64,000 bases of DNA from Rhizobiaceae bacterium CPCC 101076 (GTDB lineage: Bacteria; Pseudomonadota; Alphaproteobacteria; Rhizobiales; Methylopilaceae): the NCBI GenBank assembly GCA_003347645.1, contig QDFX01000011.1:1-64000 (forward strand). Direction: 5' to 3'. A program made the translations under genes and the position numbers. Shown piece by piece: positions 8,430 to 17,633 of the stretch. The notes below the pieces were generated by a model. That model had not been told where the DNA came from. It worked only from the letters and a program-made list of their open reading frames with translations, and searched no databases. Numbering within the stretch: the stretch's first letter is position 1; every line of letters begins with the position of its first letter.

Positions 8430-9635
8430 TCAACGTGATTTCTCTTCGCGCCGCTGGCCTCCGCATCCAAAAAGAACCGCACCTCCGCAGATCGCCGAGG
8501 CCACCGATCCTAGCAAAACGCCGAGCTTCACTTCGTCTTGCAAATGAGGAGAAGCTTCGAACGCGAGAAGTCCGATGAACAGGCTCATTGTGAAACCTAT
8601 GCCGCACAACAACGACACGCCGTAGATCTGCAGCCACGTGGCATCTTCTGGGCAATCAGCGAGCCTGAGCCGAACGGCGATGAGCGTCGTCAGAAAGACG
8701 CCGACCTGCTTGCCGAGAAAGAGCCCACCGGCAACGCCGAGGGTCAACGGTGCAAGAAGATTGGACCAGCCCAGGCCCGACAGCGACACTCCCGCGTTCG
8801 CAAGACCGAAAATCGGAACAATCGCGAATGCGACCCAGTAATGCAGAGCGTGCTCGAGGATGTGGAGCGGTGATGCAACATCGTCTGGCCGACCCGGCGA
8901 CTTTCCGAGGGGGATCGTCATCGCGAGCGAAACACCCGCCAAGGTGGCATGAACTCCAGAGCGCAGGACGCAGAACCAGAGAACCGCTCCCAAGAGAAGG
9001 TAGGGCGTCAGAGCCATGATACCAGCACGGTTGAGCGCCATCAGCAGGAAAAGAATCAAGGCCACGGTGCCAAGCCAGCCGAACGACAGGTCAGCGGTGT
9101 AGAAGACCGCAATGATGAGGACGGCCAGTAAGTCATCGATGATGGCTAAAGCCGTTAGGAAAATCTTGAGTGACACCGGAACACGCGAGCCGAGCAGCGC
9201 GAGAACACCCAGGGCGAACGCGATGTCGGTCGCGGTGGGAATGGCCCAGCCGGGCATTGTCTCAGCTGTGCCTAAGTTGAGCGCAACGTAGATCGCAGCG
9301 GGGACCACCATGCCGCCTGCTGCCGCCGCTCCCGGGAGAATGCGACGCGGCCAGCTTGAAAGCTGACCATCGACGAACTCACGTTTGATCTCCAGTCCCA
9401 CAACAAGGAAGAACAGCGCCATCAGCGCATCGTTGATCCAGTGAAGAACGCTGAGGCCGCCGACATGGATCTTCAGAATGCCGAAATAGAAGGGAGACCA
9501 CGGAGAGTTCGCTATCAGCAGGGCAATCGCTGCGGCAGCCATCAGGACGATACCGGCCGACGCCTCGTTCTTCAGGAACGAACGCAGCATCGAAAGCGGC
9601 CGGATCTTCACCGTAGCACTAGCACTACTCTGCAT
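8430..9635 (-). CDS. nhaA: Na+/H+ antiporter NhaA
   Basis: A 401-residue inner-membrane antiporter exchanging protons for Na+ or Li+. It starts with a cytoplasmic segment, then about 11-12 hydrophobic helices. Diagnostic sequence includes [19 protein letters not shown] and the ion-binding [19 protein letters not shown], where the adjacent Asp pair corresponds to D163/D164 of E. coli NhaA. The C-terminal [13 protein letters not shown] is also family-typical. Length is normal. It is monocistronic and convergent with the Crp/Fnr gene. Confidence 0.97.
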   Translation of the reverse strand: MQSSASATVKIRPLSMLRSFLKNEASAGIVLMAAAAIALLIANSPWSPFYFGILKIHVGGLSVLHWINDALMALFFLVVGLEIKREFVDGQLSSWPRRILPGAAAAGGMVVPAAIYVALNLGTAETMPGWAIPTATDIAFALGVLALLGSRVPVSLKIFLTALAIIDDLLAVLIIAVFYTADLSFGWLGTVALILFLLMALNRAGIMALTPYLLLGAVLWFCVLRSGVHATLAGVSLAMTIPLGKSPGRPDDVASPLHILEHALHYWVAFAIVPIFGLANAGVSLSGLGWSNLLAPLTLGVAGGLFLGKQVGVFLTTLIAVRLRLADCPEDATWLQIYGVSLLCGIGFTMSLFIGLLAFEASPHLQDEVKLGVLLGSVASAICGGAVLFGCGGQRREEKSR

Positions 9636-9792
9636 CGAACCTCATGAGCATGAATAAAGGATCCGGCGTGCAGTTCGCGCCGGGAAGGCAGCCAACTTTC
9701 GGGGGACGATCCCGGCGTCAATGACAAAGCACGGATTTAGCTGGACTCCCAAGTCATTGGGTTCGCGGGCTTATGCATCGAGCGGGACTTGG

Positions 9793-9821
9793 CATCACCC
9801 GGCGGTGCCCGCCGGGTGATG
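9793..9821 (-). terminator. Strong hairpin after the BA14K gene
   Basis: A perfect 13-base stem (9793-9805 with 9809-9821) with a 3-base loop, seven bases beyond the stop codon of the leftward BA14K gene. There is no U tract in either direction, so it may work as an RNA-stabilising or Rho-assisted element rather than a classic intrinsic terminator. Confidence 0.55.
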
Positions 9822-9828
9822 TTCCTGA

Positions 9829-10236
9829 TCATCGCATGTAGGGGGACGCGCACTCTCGTCGAGCGCCGCCACCGATCGCATAGGTGTTGTCAGAAGCTCG
9901 ATAGGAGCGATAGCGGTCGCGGCACCAGTCCTCGTGATCGTCATCGGTCGCCGCTGCCCGGCCGGCGGCGATCGCGCCCCCAATCAGCGCACCTGCGGCG
10001 AACGCTGCCGGAGGGAACCAGAAGCCGTTGCGATAGCGATAGCCGGGGCGTCGTTCGCGATAGCCGCGATGTCCTCGCCAATAGTGACGATCTCCCCGTC
10101 GCTCAACGCGGTGTTGCACATCCGTAAGGCCAGATCCCTTGTCAGCCTTCACAGGCACGCTCGGGAAGGCCATGGCCGGAACAGTGGGAATCGCAAGGCC
10201 GATCGAGATCGCCGCAGCGATTGCTGACTTGTTCAT
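9829..10236 (-). CDS. BA14K family secreted protein
   Basis: A 135-residue protein starting MNKSAIAAA with a Sec signal peptide ending near VPAMAF. A basic, Tyr/Arg/Gly-rich central stretch (RGHRGYRERRPGYRYRNGF), a hydrophobic FPPAAFAAGALIGGAIAAG segment and a C-terminal WCRDRYRSYRASDNTYA motif with paired cysteines define the BA14K family, first described as an immunoreactive lectin-like Brucella protein. A GTG at 10263 overlapping the upstream stop (GTGA) is an alternative start. It is probably cotranscribed with the PRC-barrel gene and exposed at the envelope. Confidence 0.8.
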   Translation of the reverse strand: MNKSAIAAAISIGLAIPTVPAMAFPSVPVKADKGSGLTDVQHRVERRGDRHYWRGHRGYRERRPGYRYRNGFWFPPAAFAAGALIGGAIAAGRAAATDDDHEDWCRDRYRSYRASDNTYAIGGGARRECASPYMR

Positions 10237-10259
10237 CTTGTTCAAGAGCTCGGCTCCCC

Positions 10260-10913
10260 TCACTGGCGCTGGCCGGATTGACCGCCGGTGTCATCCGAGA
10301 ACTTGGGGGCTCCCTGAAGATCCTGGCGAGTGGTCGAAAGAACGATCCTGGCCCTCAGAGTGTCGTTGCCGCCCATCATGCTGTTGGCGTTGTTCGCTGA
10401 CGTATTCGCAGCCTCACTGGACCTCATCGTGCCGCTCTGGTTAACGGCCGGATTGCGGGCCGAGGTCTGCGTGTTGGCGCCGGCTGCACCAGCGCCGCTC
10501 GCCGGAGCCTCCGGTCCACTCGCAGCGCTTCGACCAGTAGCGGAGTTCGGATCGGAGGACGCAGTACCCTCGGCTTGAGGCTCGAACTTTAGCGCGTTCA
10601 TCGGAACGGCCACCTCATTGGCGCCTATGCCGAGAAAGCCGCCGACGTCGATCACAACAGCAGCTACCTGACCATCGCGATCGAGAACAAGGTCGCCGAT
10701 GTCGCCGATGTCTTCGTTCTGCAGATTATAGACGGTCTGGCCGAGGAGGTCAGAGCTTCGGAACTGCTGACCCTGCAGCTTCTCTACGAACCGCACCTTG
10801 TCTTGTTGCGCACCAGTTTGCGCAGCTTGATTGGCCGGAGCGCTGGTTTGAGCCGCGGCCGGCGATAGTGCCGCGCCGGCGAGCAGGCAAGCGGCGAGGG
10901 ATTGCTTCAGCAT
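10260..10913 (-). CDS. Secreted PRC-barrel domain protein
   Basis: A 217-residue protein with a signal peptide (MLKQSLAACLLAGAALSPAAA). Residues ~45-115 form a PRC-barrel (SSDLLGQTVYN, IGDIGDLVLDRDGQVAAVVIDVGGFLGIGANEVAVPM). The tail is a low-complexity Ala/Ser/Asn-rich stretch. Periplasmic PRC-barrel proteins of this sort are common in Rhizobiales and associated with stress and the envelope; no enzymatic role is known. It lies upstream of the BA14K gene. Confidence 0.85.
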   Translation of the reverse strand: MLKQSLAACLLAGAALSPAAAQTSAPANQAAQTGAQQDKVRFVEKLQGQQFRSSDLLGQTVYNLQNEDIGDIGDLVLDRDGQVAAVVIDVGGFLGIGANEVAVPMNALKFEPQAEGTASSDPNSATGRSAASGPEAPASGAGAAGANTQTSARNPAVNQSGTMRSSEAANTSANNANSMMGGNDTLRARIVLSTTRQDLQGAPKFSDDTGGQSGQRQ

Positions 10914-11164
10914 CGATGGTCTCCGTTAGGCAGGGCGCGTCTAGTTACGCAAGGACCCAACGAAACGAAGCGCAGCCGGTTTCTTCTCAACGTTCAAAAA
11001 AGCTGGAGCAGAGTTGAAGGTTAACGAGACCGGCTGAAGGCTCGGCGATGGGAGGTCAGCAAGCCCTTCCGTTCGCATTTGCTTGAAGCATTACTGGAAT
11101 AAGGGAATTCCTGATTCCCCCTCAGAGGCCTGAGAGATTCCAAAGTGCCGGTTGGCGCATTGCC

Positions 11165-11413
11165 ATGCTCGACCGACTTCAGACCCTCTTTTCCGAGCGC
11201 GGCAACGATCCCCCTCACCTTCAACTCGCGTTTGCTTACTGCCTCGGCGAGGGCTGGATCAAATTCGAGGAGAGTTATGTGCGGCTGACCAGGAATGGCG
11301 GCTTGGCAATCAAGGCTATGCCAGAGAGTAAGCCGTACGTCTCGGAAATCGAAGGAGCGGGCCCGAATTGGGCCCGCACTTTAAGCGCAATCTCTCACTC
11401 AGTGTCCTGCTAG
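11165..11413 (+). CDS. Hypothetical protein (uncertain)
   Basis: An 82-residue frame with a winged-helix-like pattern (HLQLAFAYCLGEGWIKFEESYVRLTRNGGLAI). Its last 30 residues run through the GC-rich hairpin at 11357-11377 that probably terminates the opposing catalase gene. That weakens the case for the C-terminus. No family recognised. Confidence 0.3.
   Translation: MLDRLQTLFSERGNDPPHLQLAFAYCLGEGWIKFEESYVRLTRNGGLAIKAMPESKPYVSEIEGAGPNWARTLSAISHSVSC
11357..11377 (-). terminator. Hairpin terminator downstream of the catalase gene
   Basis: GCGGGCCC at 11357-11364 pairs perfectly with GGGCCCGC at 11370-11377 around a 5-base loop. It lies 33 bases beyond the stop of the leftward manganese catalase gene. 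Confidence 0.55.
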
Positions 11414-12264
11414 ACGAGGCCCGCGAGAATCGACGTGCCATCCATCTGCTTATCCTGAGCTCCGCTGGCGGGAGGCGGTGGCGCGAGTTTGGGTTCGTCG
11501 CCGAGGGGCTCCATCGGCCGGCTCGTAAACGTGCCTTTGCCATCCATCGACGTGCCGTTGGACCATCGTCCCTGAACGGGTTCGGCGCCATCGCGATCGA
11601 AGCCGAGAAAGGCGTAGCTGAACTCCTGCAACTCCTCGCCTTGGGGATGGCTGTTGGGAATCGGGAAGTTCTTCTCGAAGCCGCCCATATCCTCGAGCGC
11701 TGCCAACCACTGGTTTTGATGCATGGTGTCTCGAGCGATCAGGAACTGAAGCATCTCCTTCATCCCCGGATCGTCGGTCATGTTGTAAAGTCGCACGGCC
11801 AGGACCCGCCCTGTCGACTCCGCCATGACATTCGCCGTCATATCCGCCGCGGCGTTACCGCTGGCGTAGATGTGGGACATGTCGAAAGGAATGCCGTCGC
11901 TATTAACGGGCATCGCATTGAGACCCGACGATAGGATCTGCTGGAAATTCACTCCGTTGAGGATGGCTCCGCCGATTGCGTCCTGCGATACCTCTTCCTG
12001 CAGCGAGAGCGGCGCGCCCTCAAGATTCAACGCCACTGCAGTCGCCAACATCTCGATGTGGCCGAGCTCCTCGGTCGCCGTGGTCAGCAGCATGTCGCGA
12101 TATTTCTTCGGGCCGCGCGCACCCCAGCCCTGGAAGAAGTACTGCATGCAGACGCGTATTTCTCCTTCGACGCCGCCGATAGCCTGCTGGAGCGCACGGG
12201 CGAAGCGGGGATCCGGGTTTTCTACACGGACGGGAAATTGCAGGCGTGGATCGTTGTAATACAT
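11410..12264 (-). CDS. Manganese (non-haem) catalase
   Basis: A 284-residue cytoplasmic enzyme that dismutates hydrogen peroxide with a di-manganese centre. The four-helix ferritin-like core carries the ligand helices: GGVEGEIRVCMQYFFQGW (Glu ligand), TTATEELGHIEML (Glu-x-x-His), ANVMAESTGR (Glu) and ARDTMHQNQW (His). The C-terminal region with NPxP-like ProGlu-rich sequence (HPQGEELQEFSYAFLGF) is typical of KatN/Mn-catalases. Length fits the family (about 270-300). It is monocistronic. Confidence 0.95.
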   Translation of the reverse strand: MYYNDPRLQFPVRVENPDPRFARALQQAIGGVEGEIRVCMQYFFQGWGARGPKKYRDMLLTTATEELGHIEMLATAVALNLEGAPLSLQEEVSQDAIGGAILNGVNFQQILSSGLNAMPVNSDGIPFDMSHIYASGNAAADMTANVMAESTGRVLAVRLYNMTDDPGMKEMLQFLIARDTMHQNQWLAALEDMGGFEKNFPIPNSHPQGEELQEFSYAFLGFDRDGAEPVQGRWSNGTSMDGKGTFTSRPMEPLGDEPKLAPPPPASGAQDKQMDGTSILAGLV

Positions 12265-12530
12265 GTGCGGCTCCGGACGTTGGGGAGTACCCGCTCAGCG
12301 GGCTGACCATGCCCAACGCACCAATGTGCCGATGACGGATCGCGAGTACGCAACCGAACCATGGTGATCGTCGCGCGCCGCCTGGCGGACCAATACAGCC
12401 GCTGTCGTTGAGAGGTGGCGGTAACCTGATACTCAGCGAACGTTCCGCAACGTCGCAGCTTCTTCGAAGTCCGAAATCGCACCCGCGTGGGAAACACGAG
12501 AGTGGACGGTGGCATCTAACGAAATGAATG
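12265..12530. other. Spacer upstream of the catalase gene
   Basis: About 270 bases with no supported gene; open frames here are Arg/Pro-rich shadows. It should hold the catalase promoter, but I cannot point to a specific box. Confidence 0.35.
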
Positions 12531-12559
12531 CCCCGTCGAGCGCAGCACACTCGACGGGG
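12531..12559. terminator. Hairpin, likely terminator of the DUF378 gene
   Basis: CCCCGTCGAG at 12531-12540 pairs perfectly with CTCGACGGGG at 12550-12559 around a 9-base loop. It lies 40 bases beyond the stop of the leftward DUF378 gene. There is no T tract. Confidence 0.5.
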
Positions 12560-12598
12560 CGGGGTGGTCATCAGTTGGGACGGAGTCCGATGACCGCC

Positions 12599-12832
12599 TC
12601 AATAGCGGCCGTGAGCGCGTTGGGCCGCTGTCTCGCCGACGCTCATCGAGCGGACAAATGGAATTAGTTGCCAGATTGCCGACACGCCGACCAGCACATA
12701 GACCGCCTTGCTGAAAACGCTTCCGGCGCCGAACAGCGCATCTACCAGGTTAAACTCGAATGCGCCGACCAAACCCCAATTCAGGCCACCGACGATAATC
12801 AGCAAAAGGGTTATGATGTTGAGTGCTCTCAT
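12599..12832 (-). CDS. DUF378 small membrane protein
   Basis: A 77-residue protein preceded by GGAGGAAACA, an excellent ribosome site that fixes the start at 12832. The first helix contains LLLIIVGGLNWGLVGAFEFNLVDALFG, the signature of DUF378 (GGLNWGLVG). A second helix follows (AVYVLVGVSAIWQLI). The function is unknown; these proteins sit in the inner membrane. The same frame stays open upstream for 220 codons into an integrase remnant, but the ribosome site shows the real gene is the short one. Confidence 0.85.
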   Translation of the reverse strand: MRALNIITLLLIIVGGLNWGLVGAFEFNLVDALFGAGSVFSKAVYVLVGVSAIWQLIPFVRSMSVGETAAQRAHGRY

Positions 12833-13239
12833 TGTTTCCTCCAGGCCAATTGTCAGGCCGGACAACAGCTCGGCAGCGATCGAGTTCCTGACGGCGTAAT
12901 CACAAAGATTTTCGGGGGCGGCACGCATCCGGACGCAGCTGGAATACGTGCTGTCGATGAGCAGGGGCGTCGCGAGCCCGCAAGCCAACATCAGCAACCC
13001 AGCGATTACAATTCCATGTGGTTGGCCAACGCTTCCCTCACGCGGTGAAAGCTCTGCCAAGTCGGTGGCAGGACTTTCCGGAGCCACGCCGCCAAGGAGG
13101 AACAGACGGCTCCGATCGCGCTTAATCCGCTGCAAATACTGCCGGGAAGTTCTAGCGGTCGTGTGATGCCGCGAGGCATGTGCGCCGACTTGGCGCATCC
13201 CCGCAACAACCGATGTTGATTCCTGCTTCTCGTGCGCGA
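12833..13239 (-). other. Open but unrecognised stretch between integrase remnant and DUF378
   Basis: About 400 bases open in the same frame as both neighbours. It encodes a hydrophobic segment (IVIAGLLMLACGLATPLLI) followed by two cysteines, but no start signal. It may be the debris of another small membrane protein or chance coding. Confidence 0.3.
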
Positions 13240-13552
13240 TCGTGACTCGGCTGATGATCTCTGCAAGCGACCCGTCGCGGATCTCGGCTGGACGCAGATA
13301 GCTGAAACCAAACGCGCGAGCGATCCGAGTCGCCGCGTCGTAGCGCTGCCACGCGGTTTCAGGATTTTCGCCGGAAAGCAGAGCTGCCCAGAGCGCTTCG
13401 GTGGACGTGTGAAAGTCGCGCGCTGCGGCGAGGGCCGCCGCGTGGTTCTTCGTGCCGAGGCTTTTCTTCACAAAGACGCGCTTGTCGAGCTGGCAATCCC
13501 GCGGCACGCGCCTGTAATAGCGGTATTTGCCGCTGTCCGGATGCGGTTTGAC
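13240..13552 (-). pseudogene. Integrase (tyrosine recombinase) N-terminal remnant
   Basis: The translation reads YRYYRRVPRD followed by KRVFVKKSLGTKNHAAALAAA and a segment ending SLAEIISRV. This is the N-terminal SAM-like/arm-binding region typical of phage integrases (YYYRRVP..., V..SL.T.d...A). The catalytic domain with the R-H-R-Y residues is absent, and a TAG codon stands upstream of the VKPH start region. It lies 175 bases from tRNA-Asn, a usual integration target, so it is probably the stump of an excised or decayed element. Confidence 0.6.
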
Positions 13553-13727
13553 CTACCGCGAAACCTCGTCACCGCCCGCCCTTGTATCCCGGTTTGTAAC
13601 CCGTTCTACTTTGGTGGGTGAACGAGCGCAATTGCCGAGCGTCTGAGACGTTCGTGCAAACTCCTTGGATTTACGCGGATTTCAGACATGAAACAGGGGA
13701 GACGGATCACCGCGCTCCCCTGAAATA

Positions 13728-13803
13728 TGGCTCCCTGAGCAGGACTCGAACCTGCGACCATTCGATTAACAGTCGAACGCTCTACCAGCTGAGCTATCAG
13801 GGA
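13728..13803 (-). tRNA. tRNA-Asn (GTT)
   Basis: Read on the minus strand: a 7-bp acceptor stem (TCCCTGA with TCAGGGA), a D-arm AGCTCAGCTGGTAGAGC, an anticodon loop CTGTTAA with anticodon GTT, a T-arm GGTTCGAGTCC, and an encoded CCA end at 13728-13730. Total 76 bases. Confidence 0.97.
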
Positions 13804-13933
13804 ATGGGGCGCCTCGACGACCGCGGGCCTGCATATAGCAGAGTTCGCGCGCATGCCAAGCTTTGTTTCGCGCTCGCCTCATCCGTCATCCCCACCTATC
13901 TATGGGGAGAGGGCGCTGTTTCAACGGGATGTC

Positions 13934-14188
13934 ATGTCGACGCACTTGAAGTTCGGCTCGCGACGCTTTGCCCTTCCGGGCTCGCGCCTCGCAAGAATTA
14001 TCCTTGGTGCCCTGCTGATCTGCGGAGGCATTCTCGGCTTCCTGCCGGTCCTCGGATTCTGGATGGTGCCGCTCGGCCTCATCATCCTGTCGGTCGATAT
14101 TCCGGCCGTTCGCCGGTTCCGCCGTAGGATGGAGATCAGATGGGGCCGCTGGCGACAGCGTCGTCGCCGGGAGGAGAAGACGCGCTAG
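13934..14188 (+). CDS. Small membrane protein, Rhizobiales type
   Basis: An 84-residue protein from the ATG at 13934 (CGGGATGTC upstream). It has a basic N-terminus with FGSRRFALPGSR, one or two membrane segments (IILGALLICGGILGFLPVLGFWMVPLGLIILSVD) and a very basic C-terminus (RRFRRRMEIRWGRWRQ). The GILGFLPVLGFWM-PLGL pattern is recurrent in short uncharacterised proteins of Rhizobiales. The function is unknown. The longer frame from 13853 lacks a better start. Confidence 0.65.
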   Translation: MSTHLKFGSRRFALPGSRLARIILGALLICGGILGFLPVLGFWMVPLGLIILSVDIPAVRRFRRRMEIRWGRWRQRRRREEKTR

Positions 14189-14202
14189 CGCCCCTGAAAC
14201 GC

Positions 14203-14304
14203 TCAGGCTTGGGCCACGACCGCGAAGGCGTACCAGATCAGGCCGAAGGTGGCGCTCAACGCGAACAGGCCCATCGCGAAATCTTCACTCGTGTCCTTGT
14301 TCAT
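14203..14304 (-). CDS. Short single-pass membrane peptide
   Basis: A 33-residue frame starting MNKDTSEDFAMG, with one membrane helix (LFALSATFGLIWYAFAVVA). The ATG at 14304 is chosen because GAGG lies 7-10 bases upstream; another ATG is at 14313. It sits 57 bases upstream, on the map, of the stop of dnaE2. The clean acidic N-terminus plus helix plus ribosome site supports a real small gene. Confidence 0.5.
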   Translation of the reverse strand: MNKDTSEDFAMGLFALSATFGLIWYAFAVVAQA

Positions 14305-14360
14305 GACCGTCATCCTCGATTGCGTCGTTGACCATTGGTCGGCGTGCAGAGGCGGCGGGT

Positions 14361-17300
14361 TCAGTGGAAATCGCGTGATTTCGGGATGATCCGCTCATTG
14401 CGCGGATGGTTCGAGGTCCGGGGATGTTGCGGGTGCAGGATCTCGTCGGCTCGCGTCAACTGGAAATGCGGCTTCGATTCTTCCGAGAGCAATTGCAGAT
14501 CGGCGCTGCGGTCGATCAGTCGCTGCGAGACGAGATGGACCACGCCTTCCTCGCTCCGCTGGATGCGGCCGCGCACCTCGATCAGCCGCGAGCCCATCAC
14601 CTCGCGGCGGAACTGCTGGAACAGGCTCGCCCAGACCACGACATTGGTGATGCCGCTCTCGTCCTCGATGGTCATGAAGACGACATTGCCATTGCCCGGC
14701 CGCTGCCGGACTAGAACCACGCCGGCGGTCTTCGTCCAGGCGCCGTCCTTCAGCCCCACCGTCTCGGCGCAGCTTCTGATGCCCTCAGTCCGCAGCCGTT
14801 CGCGCAGGAACATCATCGGATGAGCCTTCAGCGACAAGCGCGTCACCTGGTAGTCGGTGACGACATGCTCGGCGAGCGGCATGGCGGGCAGATTTGCGGC
14901 CGGTTCCGTGGCGAGTTCGACCGCGTCCGCAGCCGAGAACAGGGGCAGCGGCTCAGTGCCCGGCAGGCGACGCACGGCCCATAACGCCTCGCGGCGGTCG
15001 AGGCCGATCGAACGGCAGGCGTCCGCATCGGCCAGGAGTTCGAGCGCCCGGCGCGGCAGACCGGTGCGGCGGGCGAGTATTTCGAGATTCGGATAGCTGA
15101 GGCCGCGCCGGGCGACGAGGAGGTCCGCCCATTCCTCCCTGAAGCCGTCGATCTGGCGAAAGCCGAGACGCAGCGCCTGAGCCCTGTCTTCGCGTCCGAG
15201 GTCCTCCAGCGTGTTGTCCCAGCGGCTGGAATTGATGTCGATCTCCCGCACCTCGACCCCATGCTCGCGCGCATCGCGCACCAGCTGCGCCGGGGCATAG
15301 AAGCCCATCGGCTGCGAATTCAGGATCGCCGCCGCGAAGACGTCCGGGTGGTGGCATTTGATCCAGGACGAGACATAGACGAGATGGGCGAAGGCGGCGG
15401 CATGGCTCTCCGGGAAGCCGTAACTGCCGAAGCCCTCGATCTGTGCGAAGCAGCGCTCGGCGAAGGCGCGCTCATAGCCGCGCCGGACCATGCCCTCAAT
15501 CATCTTGGTCTTGAACGTGCCGATCGTGCCGACATGCCGGAACGTCGCCATGGCACGGCGCAGGCCGTTCGCCTCCTCGGGGGTGAACTCGGCTGCGACG
15601 ATGGCGAGCCGCATCGCCTGCTCCTGGAACAGCGGGACGCCCTTGGTCTTGCCGAGAACCTGAAAGAGCTCGTCCTGCGGATAGCCCGGACCGGGCGAGG
15701 GGAACTCTATCGGCTCCTTGCCCGCCCGCCTCCTGAGATAGGGGTGGACCATATCGCCCTGGATCGGGCCGGGCCGGACGATCGCGACCTCGATGACGAG
15801 GTCGTAGAATTCACGCGGCTGCATGCGCGGCAGCATGTTGATCTGCGCCCGGCTCTCGACCTGGAACACGCCGATCGAGTCACCCTCACACAGCATGTCA
15901 TAAGTGGCCTCGTCGCCTGCTTCGATCGAGGAAAGGCTGTGCTCGATGCCCTTGTGATCGTGCAGGAGGGTCAGTGCCTTCTTCAGGCAGGTCAGCATTC
16001 CAAGCGCCAGGACATCGACCTTCATCAGGCCGAGCACGGCGATGTCGTCGCGGTCCCATTCGATAAAGGTGCGGTCGTCCATCGCGGCATTGCCGATCGG
16101 CACCGTCTCGTCGAGCCGGCCGCGTGTCAGGATGAAGCCGCCGACATGCTGCGAGAGATGGCGCGGGAAGCCCATCAGCCGGTTGGCGAAGTCGGCGGCG
16201 CGGGCGATTTCGGGATTGGCCGGTGAGAGCCCGGCTTGGCGCACATGGCCCTCCGGCAGGTTGTCGCCCCAACTTCCCCAGACGGTCGAGGCGAGAGCGG
16301 AGGTCACGTCCTCGCTGAGGCCGAGCACCTTGCCGACCTCGCGGATGGCGCTGCGCGGCCGATATGAGATGACGGTCGCGGCGATGCCGGCGCGCTCGCG
16401 GCCGTAACGCTGGTAGATGTACTGGATGACCTCCTCGCGCCGCTCGTGCTCGAAATCGACGTCGATGTCCGGCGGCTCCTCGCGTTCGGCGGAGAGGAAG
16501 CGCGCGAACAGGACATCGATTTCCTCCGGATCGACATTGGTGATGCCGAGGATGAAACAGACGACGGAATTCGCCGCAGAGCCGCGTCCCTGGCAGAGGA
16601 TGCCCTTGTCGTCGGCGAAGCGGACGATGTCGTGGATGGTCAGGAAATAGCGGGCGTAGTCGTACTTGGCGATGAATGCGAGCTCGTCGGTCAGCAGCCC
16701 CGCGACCTTTTCCGGGATGCCATCCGAATAACGCAGCGTGGCGCGCCGCCAGCAGAGGTCTTCGAGATGGGTCTGCGGCGTCTTGCCGGGAGGCACCGGT
16801 TCTTCAGGATAATCGTAGCAGAGTTCCGAAAGCGAGAATTCCATCCGCGAGAGAAGATACTGTGTCTCCTCAATCGCTTCCGGTGCGTCCCTGAACAAAC
16901 GCATCATCTCGTCGGGGCTTTTCAGATGCCGTTCGGCATTGGCCTCCAGGATTCGTCCGGCGCTCTCGATCTTCAGACCTTCGCGGATGCAGGTGACGAT
17001 GTCCTGCAGGGGCCGTTCCTCGAGTGTCTCGTAGAGCGCGTCGTTGGTGGCGATGAGCGGCACGCGGTAGGCCCGCCCCATGTCCTTCAGCACCGCGAGG
17101 CGGCGGCGGTCGCGGCCGCTGCGGTGCATCGTGGTGCCGAGCCAGAGCGAGCCGGGAACGGCTTCGGCCAATTGGGCGAGAGCCTTCTCCCCGTCGCGCG
17201 GATTGGATGGCGGGATCAGGATCATCAGCAGGTCGCGGGTGTCGGCCAGAAGATCGTCGAGCCGGAGCAGGCATTCGCCTTTCTTCCCGCGCAGGTTTCC

Positions 17301-17633
17301 GATCGTGAGAAGCCTACAAAGCCGCCCCCAGCCATCGCGGTTTTCCGGATAGACGACGACGTCTGAAGAGCCGTCCTCGAAAGCCAGACGCGCGCCGACG
17401 AGAAGCTTAAAGGGGAAGATCTTACCCTTGTTCGCCTCGTCCTTCTCGAATTCGGCTATCGCATCGCGCACCGGCACATAGGCCCGTACCACGCCGGCAA
17501 CCGTATTGCGGTCGGCAATGCCGATGCCGTTCATGCCGAGCAGCGCCGCCTGCTTCACGAGATCGCCCGGATGCGACGCGCCGCGCAGGAACGAGAAATT
17601 CGAGGCGGCGACGAGTTCGGCGAAGGCTGTCAT
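14361..17633 (-). CDS. dnaE2: Error-prone DNA polymerase III alpha subunit DnaE2
   Basis: A 1090-residue C-family polymerase for SOS translesion synthesis. The start is the ATG at 17633, which overlaps the imuB stop (ATGA). An N-terminal PHP domain begins AELVAASNFSFLRGASHPG. The polymerase core carries GRGSAANSVVCFILGIT and PPDIDVDFEHERREEVIQYIYQRYG, which hold the catalytic aspartates. The little-finger and C-terminal OB domain includes GNVVFMTIEDESGITNVVVW. Length fits DnaE2 (about 1080) rather than replicative DnaE (about 1160). It acts with ImuA and ImuB and is the last gene of the cassette. Induction by DNA damage is expected from the LexA box upstream of imuA. Confidence 0.96.
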   Translation of the reverse strand: MTAFAELVAASNFSFLRGASHPGDLVKQAALLGMNGIGIADRNTVAGVVRAYVPVRDAIAEFEKDEANKGKIFPFKLLVGARLAFEDGSSDVVVYPENRDGWGRLCRLLTIGNLRGKKGECLLRLDDLLADTRDLLMILIPPSNPRDGEKALAQLAEAVPGSLWLGTTMHRSGRDRRRLAVLKDMGRAYRVPLIATNDALYETLEERPLQDIVTCIREGLKIESAGRILEANAERHLKSPDEMMRLFRDAPEAIEETQYLLSRMEFSLSELCYDYPEEPVPPGKTPQTHLEDLCWRRATLRYSDGIPEKVAGLLTDELAFIAKYDYARYFLTIHDIVRFADDKGILCQGRGSAANSVVCFILGITNVDPEEIDVLFARFLSAEREEPPDIDVDFEHERREEVIQYIYQRYGRERAGIAATVISYRPRSAIREVGKVLGLSEDVTSALASTVWGSWGDNLPEGHVRQAGLSPANPEIARAADFANRLMGFPRHLSQHVGGFILTRGRLDETVPIGNAAMDDRTFIEWDRDDIAVLGLMKVDVLALGMLTCLKKALTLLHDHKGIEHSLSSIEAGDEATYDMLCEGDSIGVFQVESRAQINMLPRMQPREFYDLVIEVAIVRPGPIQGDMVHPYLRRRAGKEPIEFPSPGPGYPQDELFQVLGKTKGVPLFQEQAMRLAIVAAEFTPEEANGLRRAMATFRHVGTIGTFKTKMIEGMVRRGYERAFAERCFAQIEGFGSYGFPESHAAAFAHLVYVSSWIKCHHPDVFAAAILNSQPMGFYAPAQLVRDAREHGVEVREIDINSSRWDNTLEDLGREDRAQALRLGFRQIDGFREEWADLLVARRGLSYPNLEILARRTGLPRRALELLADADACRSIGLDRREALWAVRRLPGTEPLPLFSAADAVELATEPAANLPAMPLAEHVVTDYQVTRLSLKAHPMMFLRERLRTEGIRSCAETVGLKDGAWTKTAGVVLVRQRPGNGNVVFMTIEDESGITNVVVWASLFQQFRREVMGSRLIEVRGRIQRSEEGVVHLVSQRLIDRSADLQLLSEESKPHFQLTRADEILHPQHPRTSNHPRNERIIPKSRDFH

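Noticed and set aside
12599-13507. A single 302-residue protein spanning integrase fragment and DUF378
   Set aside because: A strong ribosome site directly before the DUF378 ATG and the unrelated nature of the two ends show this is a chance in-frame join.
16446-17366. A 306-residue open frame antisense to dnaE2
   Set aside because: Shadow of the conserved DnaE2 sequence; no recognisable domain.
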